Source: JBNJEM01 sp051745935 (GTDB taxonomy: Bacteria; Planctomycetota; Planctomycetia; Pirellulales; Pirellulaceae). From it: a DNA stretch of 20,065 nucleotides. Positions 7,271 to 14,205 of the stretch are shown piece after piece. Under the pieces are notes generated by a model. That model had not been told where the DNA came from and did no database searches. It was given only the letters and a program-made list of their open reading frames with translations. Position numbers and translations under genes: made by a program. Each line of letters opens with the position of its first letter. Position 1 is the stretch's first letter. Where the stretch lies: NCBI GenBank assembly GCA_051745935.1, contig JBNJEM010000064.1, positions 1 through 20,065 of the forward strand, given 5' to 3'.

Positions 7271-9889
7271 ATGTCGAAACATAAACGATTCCACCTGAAG
7301 AATCTGGACATGCTCCATCAGGAGCTCAACGGTTTAGAGCTCGACTTACCGATCCGGGATGATGTTTCGATTCTGGGAGAATCGGTTTCCATTGATGGGG
7401 ACCGGAACGCGGCGAACCGATTCGCGGTGCAGCCCATGGAGGGATTTGATTCCACGCCGGAGGGGGCGCCGGGCGAGTTGAGTTTTCGTCGGTATCGGCG
7501 ATACGCGGAGGGTGGTTCCGGGTTGATTTGGTTTGAAGCCACGGCAATTCTAGACGAAGCGCGATCCAATTCGAAACAACTGTGGTTGCATGCCAAGAGC
7601 GTGGATACATTTGCCCGGCTGGTTGAACGGACGCGCGAAGCAGCTCGAAATGCCAATGGGCATGAACTGGTCATGGTTGTCCAGTTGACGCATTCGGGAC
7701 GTTATAGCAAGCCGAGAGGGATTCCGAAGCCGATGATTGCCCATCGGAGTCCCATTCTCGACCCCAAACACAACCTGCCCGAGAACTATCCCTTGGTCAC
7801 GGACGCCTACCTTGACCGCTTGCAAGATACCTATGTGGAAGCCGCTCGGCTGGCTGCGCGGGCGGGGTTTGATGGCGTGGACATCAAGAGCTGCCATCGA
7901 TATCTGATCTCGGAGTTACTGGCTTCGCACACGCGGGCGGGAAAATATGGAGGGTCCCTGGAGAATCGCTCGCGGCTGTTGCGGGAAGTTCTACAGCGGG
8001 TTCGCGAGGAAGTTCCCGAGGTGTTTATCACCACGCGAATGAATGTCTATGATGCGATTCCCTACCCATACGGGTTTGGAGTCAATCGCGACGACCCCAC
8101 GATTCCGGACTTGGCCGAACCGATTGAGCTGATCAGAGCGTTTCGCGAGCTGGGCATGCCGCTGCTGAATGTCTCGATCGGTAACCCGTACTACAATCCT
8201 CAATTTGGCCGCCCCTTTGATCATCCCATTGTGGGGTTCGAGCCACCGGACGAGCATCCCTTGGCGGGAGTGGTTCGGTTTATTGAGATCACGCGGCGGA
8301 TTCAACAGGCTTATCCCGAGTTGCCCGTGGTGGCGGGCGGCTACAGTTGGCTCCGGCATTTGATGCCGCACGTCGCGGCTGGCGTGATCGGATCGGGCGG
8401 AGCCACGCTCATTGGCCAAGGGCGTGGCGCATTTGCCTACCCCGATTCCCCCAATGACATTCTGAAGTCCGGCCGCATGGACCCGGACAAGACATGCATT
8501 ACCTGTTCAGGCTGCACGCAAATCATGCGAGACGGGGCCATGACGGGGTGCGTGGTGCGTGACAGCGAGATTTACGCCGAGCAGTACAAGCTGGGCCGCC
8601 GATTTGCCTTGGACCACTTGAAGGAAAAGGCTGGTTTGTGCCGCAACTGTGAATTCGCCACCTGTACGCGAGCGTGCCCCGCTTCGGTGGACGTGCCGGC
8701 GTTCGTGCGTGCATTTGCCGACGGTGACATTGCCACCTCGTACGACGTGTTGCGACGCCAAAACGTGTTGCCGGAAATGTGTGCCATGATCTGCCCGGCC
8801 GAGGTCCAATGTGAGGGCGGGTGTGTGGAGACGATCCTCGGTGAATGCGCCATCCCCATCCGTGACATTCAGCTCGTGGTGAGTCGGATGGCTCGTCGCA
8901 ACGGGTACGCGGGGGTTCGGCTTCCCGATACAACATCGTCCCGCGCCGCAGCCGTGGTGGGTGGTGGCCCGACGGGTCTAGCGTGCGCGATCCGGTTGCT
9001 GGAAAAGGGCCACGCCGTGACGATATTCGAAAAGAGCAACCGGCTGGGAGGGACACCGGAGAGCATCATTCCCGGCACGCGATACGAGACTTCGACCGAC
9101 GAAGTCGATGCTATCCTTGCCCCGGCAAAGTCAGCAGGCCGGCTTGAAGTAAGGTTTCAGCAATCGCTCGGGGAAGACGTAACCCTCGAATCACTCCAGG
9201 ACCAGTTCGACGCGGTCTTCCTGGCGTTGGGACTGGGACACTCCATGTCGCTGGGAGGTGGGCCGGGCGTGACCAATGCGCTCGAATTCCTTCAAGAGGC
9301 CAAACAACGCGAGGTGCCGGGCATCGGCGATCGAGTCGCCGTGCTCGGTGGCGGCAACACGGCGACCGATGCGGCCATCACGGCTCGGGACATTGGGGTT
9401 CGCGATGTATACTTGGTTTATCGGCGTTCGTGGACCGAGATGCCGGCTTGGCCTAACGAACGCCAAAAGCTGCTCGATTCCGGCACCCACGTTTTGGTTC
9501 TCACTCAGCCGCTCGGTTATGAAATGGACGAGCGGGGAAAACTGGTCGGCGTGCGGGTCGCGCGGACGGAACTAGGGGAACCCGATGAATCGGGTCGACG
9601 CACGCCGCACGTGCTGCCGGATACCGAAAACGTGCTGCCCGTCGACCTCGTTGTTGAAGCCCTGGGGCAAGGCACCCCGGAAAGTCTTCGTGAGGCGTTG
9701 CCCGGTCTCGCGTTCACGAAACGCGGGCTGCTCGCCACCGAGCCCGGCTCCCAGGCTACCGGTCTCCCAGGTGTGTTCGTCGGCGGAGATCTCGTCAACG
9801 GCGGCACGACCGCCGTGCAGGGGATCGCCGAAGGCATGCGAGCGGCCGAGGAGATCGACCACTGGCTGCAATGTTGTGAAGTCGGATAA
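7271..9889 (+). CDS. OYE-type flavin reductase fused to GltD-like Fe-S/FAD oxidoreductase
   Basis: The 872-residue protein has three modules. Residues 30-400 form an old-yellow-enzyme TIM barrel (NRFAVQPMEG at 49-58, QLTHSGRYSKP at 138-148, CHRYLISELLASHTRAGKYG at 208-227, VVAGGYSW at 353-360). A [4Fe-4S] motif follows at Cys409, 412, 415 and 427. Next comes a GltD/DPYD-type N-terminal Fe-S domain with Cys457, 460, 465, 469 and Cys504, 508, 514, 518. Last is an FAD/NAD(P)H domain with VVGGGPTG (562-569), VAVLGGGNTATD (689-700) and VFVGGD (835-840). Electrons would pass from NAD(P)H through FAD and Fe-S clusters to FMN and then to an unsaturated substrate, as in 2,4-dienoyl-CoA reductase, which lacks the GltD-type insert. 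The substrate is unknown. The start at 7271 is chosen because GAGGGG lies 7 bases upstream and the family sequence begins there; upstream codons in frame run through repeat DNA. It appears to stand alone. Confidence 0.92.
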   Translation: MSKHKRFHLKNLDMLHQELNGLELDLPIRDDVSILGESVSIDGDRNAANRFAVQPMEGFDSTPEGAPGELSFRRYRRYAEGGSGLIWFEATAILDEARSNSKQLWLHAKSVDTFARLVERTREAARNANGHELVMVVQLTHSGRYSKPRGIPKPMIAHRSPILDPKHNLPENYPLVTDAYLDRLQDTYVEAARLAARAGFDGVDIKSCHRYLISELLASHTRAGKYGGSLENRSRLLREVLQRVREEVPEVFITTRMNVYDAIPYPYGFGVNRDDPTIPDLAEPIELIRAFRELGMPLLNVSIGNPYYNPQFGRPFDHPIVGFEPPDEHPLAGVVRFIEITRRIQQAYPELPVVAGGYSWLRHLMPHVAAGVIGSGGATLIGQGRGAFAYPDSPNDILKSGRMDPDKTCITCSGCTQIMRDGAMTGCVVRDSEIYAEQYKLGRRFALDHLKEKAGLCRNCEFATCTRACPASVDVPAFVRAFADGDIATSYDVLRRQNVLPEMCAMICPAEVQCEGGCVETILGECAIPIRDIQLVVSRMARRNGYAGVRLPDTTSSRAAAVVGGGPTGLACAIRLLEKGHAVTIFEKSNRLGGTPESIIPGTRYETSTDEVDAILAPAKSAGRLEVRFQQSLGEDVTLESLQDQFDAVFLALGLGHSMSLGGGPGVTNALEFLQEAKQREVPGIGDRVAVLGGGNTATDAAITARDIGVRDVYLVYRRSWTEMPAWPNERQKLLDSGTHVLVLTQPLGYEMDERGKLVGVRVARTELGEPDESGRRTPHVLPDTENVLPVDLVVEALGQGTPESLREALPGLAFTKRGLLATEPGSQATGLPGVFVGGDLVNGGTTAVQGIAEGMRAAEEIDHWLQCCEVG

Positions 9890-10028
9890 CTGGGCAAGGG
9901 CCAAGCGATCAATCGCCACCATTTGCGCCCGATGTTGGAAAAGTCACGCAGGTCCTTCACGTACCCGCGAACGCGCCCGCATCGTTCTCGGATGATTTCC
10001 GCTGAGCAAGGTTCAAACCGCAGCCTAG

Positions 10029-10235
10029 ATCGACTTCCAATTGAAGCAAGCCGGTGGTTCGGAAAAGTTATTCGAGGATGCCACCAAAGGAATGATCCAC
10101 GACTACAGCGGGGGCGTTCCACGTCAGATCAATAACCTGGCAACCGGCTGCGTGTTGGCTGCGGCAGCTGAAAACGGATCACGGGTCACGGAAGCCATTC
10201 TGCAGAAGACCTTGACGAAATTCCAGTTGCCGTGA
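10029..10235 (+). pseudogene. C-terminal fragment of an ExeA/TniB-like AAA ATPase
   Basis: About 68 codons remain, with a stop (TAG at 10026-10028) just upstream in the same frame and no P-loop or Walker B in the window. The segment FEDATKGMIHDYSGGVPRQI resembles the sensor-2 region of ExeA-type ATPases, where SGGVPRxINN is typical, and the tail LATGCVLAAAAENGSRVTEA fits the C-terminal helical lid. Such ATPases occur in general secretion and, more often, beside DDE transposases as target-selection proteins. A TTG at 10041 could start a short product, but I regard it as a remnant. It overlaps the GTG upstream of the following zinc-finger gene, which supports their having once been one operon. 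I do not recognise the 9890-10028 stretch before it. Confidence 0.62.
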
Positions 10236-10255
10236 CCTGCGGAGGAAAACGTTCC

Positions 10256-10546
10256 ATGGCCAAATTCTTTACTCGACACCAGCTCTACAAAATGCGAAAC
10301 AATATCCCGCTCGCCGATGTTTTGAGGCTTCTCCAGTGGCTGCACAAAACCCGAGAGGGACGCGTCTGCTTCGTCTGCCCTCACTGCAGCGAATCCCTGA
10401 CGGCCATCAACCAGCGTACCAACCTGGCACGTTGCTTTCGGGGCGAAATCAACTTCAATCCGATCGACCTGGTGATGCTCATTAACGACTACGACTTCGT
10501 CGCCGCCGTCCACTTCCTGCAAGAGCAATTCCCGGAATCGAGCTAA
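10256..10546 (+). CDS. Small CHC2-like zinc-finger protein, probably transposon-derived
   Basis: This 96-residue protein resembles the DnaG-type CHC2 zinc finger. Cys38, Cys41 and Cys44 lie in RVCFVCPHCSE, and Cys60 follows in LARCFRGEINFNPIDLVM, where DnaG has CFGCGxxGDxixF. The following helix DYDFVAAVHFLQEQFPE (residues 78-94) matches the helix after the finger in primases. There is no catalytic primase domain, so the protein may simply bind DNA. The ATG at 10256 is preferred over an in-frame GTG at 10232 because GGAGG lies about 9 bases upstream. It sits directly behind the ATPase remnant, and small genes of this type have, to my recollection, been seen behind ExeA-like ATPases in transposons. 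Whether it still functions is unclear. Confidence 0.65.
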   Translation: MAKFFTRHQLYKMRNNIPLADVLRLLQWLHKTREGRVCFVCPHCSESLTAINQRTNLARCFRGEINFNPIDLVMLINDYDFVAAVHFLQEQFPESS

Positions 10547-10676
10547 CCTACCGGGACACGGAAGTCACACTTCTTCTCTTATCTCCCATCGCAATCTTAT
10601 CCACCGCCATTGACGTCTGCCCACTCCGTCTCAAACAATCTCAGAATTCGCGTCTCAGATAATCTGCGACTTAGCA

Positions 10677-11126
10677 ACTGGGTACTGGGTACTGAGTACT
10701 GGGTACTGAGTACTGGGTACTGAGTACTGAGTACTGAGTACTGAGTACTAGGTACTGAGTACTGAGTACTGAGTACTGGGTACTGGGTACTGAGTACTGG
10801 GTACTGAGTACTGAGTACTGGGTACTGAGTACTGGGTACTGAGTACTGGGTACTGAGTACTGGGTACTGAGTACTGGGTACTGAGTACTGAGTACTGAGT
10901 ACTGAGTACTGAGTACTGAGTACTGGGTACTGGGTACTGGGTACTGGGTACTGGGTACTGGGTACTGGGTACTGAGTACTGAGTACTGAGTACTGGGTAC
11001 TGAGTACTGGGTACTGAGTACTGGGTACTGACTGAGTACTGGGTACTGGGTACTGGGTACTGGGTACTGGGTACTGGGTACTGAGTACTGAGTACTGAGT
11101 ACTGAGTACTGGGTACTGGGTACTGA
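10677..11126. repeat. Heptamer tandem array, TACTGRG, about 64 units
   Basis: About 450 bp is built of the 7-base unit TACTGGG or TACTGAG in irregular order, with one TACTAGG variant near 10748 and one 3-base deletion near 11031 (GGTACTGACTGAG). The variable base is nearly always G or A. On the minus strand every frame is open, because 7 is not a multiple of 3, and all three frames encode the same heptapeptide pattern [LP]STQY[SP]V. There is no start signal, so I do not call a protein. The array ends one base before the stop codon of the neighbouring minus-strand gene. Confidence 0.97.
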
Positions 11127-11127
11127 A

Positions 11128-11670
11128 TCACTCACCTCTTCTCTTCCGTCTGCGTCGCACTCTCTGTGCCTCTTCTTCCCTCTCACGTTTCTCCTCAGCG
11201 GCTTTCTGGAACAACTCCGGCCGCGGTTTCCCTGTCACGCGTTCATAAATCTCCCACACCTGCTCGCTCCAGTCGGGAACTTTGCGGGCATGCTTGACGC
11301 CCGATCCCGGCATGACCATCGAGGTGATGAACGCAACGGTCATTTTGCGGATCTCCGTTCCCTCGGCGAACAAAGCGGCATAATCATCGCGCGACAGGTA
11401 CTGGCGATCATACGCCGCCGCCAGATGGCTTCGGGTCTCGTCCAGACTGCCGAGGGCGTAGCCGAGAAACAGGATAAACTCCCCCTGTGTCCCCCGTCCG
11501 AACCCTTCCGCGATGTTCGCCATGACCGATTCCGATGAATCGTTGATCTGCACGACCAGCCGTTTGTCCGTGCAGAACGGTTGGTTCCGCGTGTGGCGAA
11601 AAATCTCTTTCGACAACGCCCGAGCCCGCTGCCAGATCAGCAGTTCCGTGAAGGATTTCACACCGGACAT
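11128..11670 (-). CDS. Four-helix-bundle protein, S23/Avd-like family
   Basis: The 180-residue protein matches the family of four-helix-bundle proteins first found in 23S rRNA intervening sequences. Near the N-terminus it has FTELLIWQRARALSKEIF (helix 1), then LVVQINDSSESVMANIAEGF (helix 2, with the hallmark SVxxNIAEGxGR), then EFILFLGYALGSLDETRSHL (helix 3) and a fourth helix around YAALFAEGTEIRKM. Family members form ring-like oligomers that may bind nucleic acid; their cellular role is mostly unknown. The last 20 residues are strongly basic (RRRRKRRGE), supporting a nucleic-acid role. The ATG at 11670 is chosen because AGGAAA lies just upstream and the family sequence begins there; a longer frame starting at 11769 would run through repeat DNA. 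The gene has heptamer repeats at both ends, in opposite orientations. Confidence 0.85.
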   Translation of the reverse strand: MSGVKSFTELLIWQRARALSKEIFRHTRNQPFCTDKRLVVQINDSSESVMANIAEGFGRGTQGEFILFLGYALGSLDETRSHLAAAYDRQYLSRDDYAALFAEGTEIRKMTVAFITSMVMPGSGVKHARKVPDWSEQVWEIYERVTGKPRPELFQKAAEEKREREEEAQRVRRRRKRRGE

Positions 11671-11715
11671 GCCCCGTTTCCTTTCGCAATGGATCGTCAG
11701 ATGTTGGAATTTGTG

Positions 11716-11741
11716 GTATCCAGTACCCAGTACCCAGCACC
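11716..11741 (-). repeat. Short heptamer block, opposite orientation to main array
   Basis: CAGTACC, CAGTACC and CAGCACC run in series after GTATC. Read on the minus strand this is GGTGCTGGGTACTGG, the same unit as the 10677-11126 array but inverted. It ends 46 bases before the four-helix-bundle start. Confidence 0.8.
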
Positions 11742-12123
11742 AAAGCGAGCTCGCAGCATCTGTTGTCATGGTCAGTTCAAGTATTCATCGGACAATTAAC
11801 ATGCTCAAGTCGCCAACCCCGCAATGGTGGGTGTCGCGTCCCCCAAAGCAATATGGCGTAATAAACAGCGTTTGCCGGGACGCTTGAGGCAACAATTAGG
11901 ACGCGGAGGCCTGCCCGCTCGGCCAACGGTTCGACTGGACCCCGAGCCTTGCCCACGCTTCCTATCCTGCGGCAACACATCTGCCGGGGACGTTTTCTGG
12001 AATTCGCCTTGTCGCGCTGCGTCAGTTCCTGTATTTCTACGCAGCCCGGTGGTCAGCAGGTGTTGGTCTGGCCGTATGATTCCAGGAAACGAAGTGAACG
12101 AAGGCAAAAACCTCGCAAAAACC

Positions 12124-12142
12124 AAAACAGACACTCTGTTTT
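12124..12142. terminator. Perfect A/T-flanked hairpin
   Basis: AAAACAGA-CAC-TCTGTTTT is a perfect 8-bp stem with a 3-base loop, with A-rich left and T-rich right arms. It could act as a terminator in both directions or as an operator. The stem is weak in GC. Confidence 0.35.
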
Positions 12143-12216
12143 CTGGGGTGTTCTGGAGAGGGAGCCCCAGTGGGGGTCAAAGGTCGAGGTTCAGTTGACG
12201 CTTCACCGAGTCGGAA

Positions 12217-12321
12217 ATATACCGGTCGCGGATGACTTTCTCCGCCGCGAGTCCGACCAACGGGAGGACGGCTTGCGTCGGGCAGCTTTCCACCCGGAAC
12301 AATCCAACCGCCTGAAATATA
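12217..12321 (-). repeat. 105-bp palindromic element, copy 4
   Basis: Read on the plus strand it starts ATATACCGGTCGCGGATGAC and ends CAACCGCCTGAAATAT, the reverse of copies 1-3. The core GGACGGCTTGCGTCGGG is conserved. It lies about 215 bases upstream of the POTRA gene. Confidence 0.9.
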
Positions 12322-12536
12322 ACACGGGCGTGGTATCGCGGTTCCCGTGTCACTCTCTGGCAACAGACCGGGCTCCAGGGTGGTGATCCGGGCTTAGGCG
12401 AGGGGCGCGGCGGAAAGAAAAAGCTAGTCTTGACTCGATTTCGAGGATGCAGGGCGTCGCAACGGGCCAAGCGATTCGAGCTTGGTGCCGCTGGCGTTGT
12501 CGCGATTCGAATCCGACGCTTTGTACGGAGCAACGA

Positions 12537-14039
12537 ATGTTTGCTATCACATGGCAGCCACGACGTAATGAGGGGAAGGCGTTGGTCATCATTGGTGTTC
12601 TGGTGGTGATGTGCTTCGGTTGTGCGACTCACGGAATTTCGGGCGAGTTCACCGATCGCCGCTCGATGGTGTCTCGAAGCCAATCACCGGAGATCAATTC
12701 GCATGCTCCTCTCTCCGGGGGCTCCCAGGGCATCTCATCACCGCAAACTGCAAGGCGCAGCCAGTCCAGTGAGCGGGGCAATTACAATTCCCGTCCAGTG
12801 GTGCTGAGTGTCAACATCGACGGCAACCACACGATCAGCGATACGGCGATCCGTCGGCATATCAAGACGCGGAAAGGTCGAGCTTACGATCCGCAACTGA
12901 TCCAGAAGGACTTGCGACGGTTGTTTGGCACGCGAAAATTCCACAACGTTCGCGTTCGCAAAAAGGAGGCGGAGGGCGGTCTGCACGTGACATTTGAAAT
13001 CGTGGAACGACCGTTGATTGACGAGGTTCGATTCATCGGGAATCGCCGCTTCAGCGACAAGAGGCTTCGCAAGGAATCTGGGTTGGAAGCTGGCGCCCCG
13101 CTTAACGTTTACATGGTTCAGGAAGCCCGTCGCAAGATCGAAGAATACTATCATTCCAATGGATTCACGAAGACACGGGTGTCGATCGCGGAGGGGGCTG
13201 AACGGACGGATCGCCGCGTCGTGTTGAAGGTCGACGAAGGAAAGATAGAACGAATCTGGAAGGTGGATTTCGTCGGTAACGACCCCAGTTTGGCCACGGA
13301 TGCTCGGCTCAAAACGCTCATTGAATCCAAGCCGGGCGTCTTCAAGTATTTGTTTGGTGGAAAGGTTGACTATTCACAAATCGAGGAGGACCGGCAGCGG
13401 TTGGTGAGCTATTACCGCGGGTTGGGGTACTTCAAAGCGGAGGTTTCCCGAATTGTGGAGGAGTCGGATCAGTGGATCACCTTGACATTTGTCATTGATG
13501 AAGGTCCGCGCTATGAGGTTCGCGATGTATCGGTGGTCGGCAACGAGAAATTTGACTCGGAAGCACTCATTGAGTTCTTGGAGTTAAAGGAGGGCGACTA
13601 TTTCAATCTGGAAACGATGAAGCATGACGAAAATGCGTTGCGGGATCTCTATGGCGGAAAAGGGCATATTTTCGCTAACATCAAGGCATCGCCTCGGTTT
13701 CTGGAGACGCCCGGCAAGCTGGATATCGTATACCAGATTGAGGAAGGAGACCTCTTCCGCGTGGGCGAGATCAACATTCACGTGGCGGGCCATTCGCCCC
13801 ACACCCGTCGAGACGTGGTCCTCAACCGACTTTCTCTGGAGCCCGGTGACATTGTTGATATTCGTGAAGTCCGCGCGAGTGAACGCCGTATCAAAGCGAG
13901 CCAGCTGTTCGTAACGAATCCCACGGAGGGGAAGCCGCCCCGGATTGTCATTCGGCCGCCTGATCTGTCGGAGGCGGCTTCAATGGCACGCCGTCAAACT
14001 CGCGGCCAAAGCCCTCGGAAAGCAAACTATCCCGACTGA
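12537..14039 (+). CDS. bamA: BamA POTRA half: five POTRA domains, no barrel
   Basis: BamA folds proteins into the outer membrane; its periplasmic POTRA domains bind clients and partners. This 500-residue protein holds five POTRA-like units and nothing after them: about residues 87-157 (VVLSVNIDGNHTISDTAIRR), 158-235 (IDEVRFIGNRRFSDKRL), 236-322 (WKVDFVGND), 323-403 (YEVRDVSVVGNEKFDSEAL) and 404-475 (FRVGEINIHVAGHS). The sequence then ends in a short polar tail, with no beta-barrel. A signal-like hydrophobic segment (residues 14-28) ends MCFGC, close to but not a perfect lipobox (Cys29), followed by a Ser-rich spacer. The ATG at 12537 has CGGAG at suitable spacing; an in-frame ATG at 12447 would add 30 residues before the signal and is less likely. 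The barrel is encoded separately 166 bases downstream, so the pair probably works as a two-chain BamA. Confidence 0.9.
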   Translation: MFAITWQPRRNEGKALVIIGVLVVMCFGCATHGISGEFTDRRSMVSRSQSPEINSHAPLSGGSQGISSPQTARRSQSSERGNYNSRPVVLSVNIDGNHTISDTAIRRHIKTRKGRAYDPQLIQKDLRRLFGTRKFHNVRVRKKEAEGGLHVTFEIVERPLIDEVRFIGNRRFSDKRLRKESGLEAGAPLNVYMVQEARRKIEEYYHSNGFTKTRVSIAEGAERTDRRVVLKVDEGKIERIWKVDFVGNDPSLATDARLKTLIESKPGVFKYLFGGKVDYSQIEEDRQRLVSYYRGLGYFKAEVSRIVEESDQWITLTFVIDEGPRYEVRDVSVVGNEKFDSEALIEFLELKEGDYFNLETMKHDENALRDLYGGKGHIFANIKASPRFLETPGKLDIVYQIEEGDLFRVGEINIHVAGHSPHTRRDVVLNRLSLEPGDIVDIREVRASERRIKASQLFVTNPTEGKPPRIVIRPPDLSEAASMARRQTRGQSPRKANYPD

Positions 14040-14205
14040 TGAGATGAGTTGGTGGCCGGACCTTTGGGAGGCGTGTGCCACGGCGCCGTGTCAGCGTCGT
14101 CGCCGGTGCCCGGTGGGCCAACGGTGGCGGAGGTCCAGCCCGTTTGCTGGTCTGGAACGCCTTCGCGCCGCCTTCGTCGGAGGACCAGTGTTGATCGGAG
14201 ATCGC

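Larger units (their letters stand above)
11671..12536. other. Intergenic region between divergent genes
   Basis: This 866-bp stretch separates the four-helix-bundle gene from the POTRA gene, so it should hold both promoters. It contains a short heptamer block, a perfect hairpin at 12124-12142 and one copy of the 105-bp element. A small stem CCCC-AGT-GGGG is at 12165-12175. Open frames in it look incidental and I call no gene. Confidence 0.5.

Noticed and set aside
10029..10546. CRISPR-associated transposon or intact Tn7-like element
   Set aside because: No transposase, TniQ or cas gene is present and the ATPase is reduced to its C-terminal tail.
10677..11126. CRISPR array
   Set aside because: The units are contiguous 7-mers with no spacers and no cas genes are nearby.
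10671..11186. Minus-strand frame encoding STQYSV-type peptide repeats
   Set aside because: It is the heptamer array read in one of three equivalent open frames; it begins inside the four-helix-bundle gene in the wrong frame and has no convincing ribosome binding site.
10677..11670. Diversity-generating retroelement, because Avd is a four-helix-bundle protein
   Set aside because: There is no reverse transcriptase, and no template/variable repeat pair with A-specific changes; the family has many members unrelated to such elements.
13945..14205. N-terminal extension of the barrel gene
   Set aside because: The Arg/Trp-rich translation has no match to BamA, and a well-formed signal peptide with SD begins at 14206.
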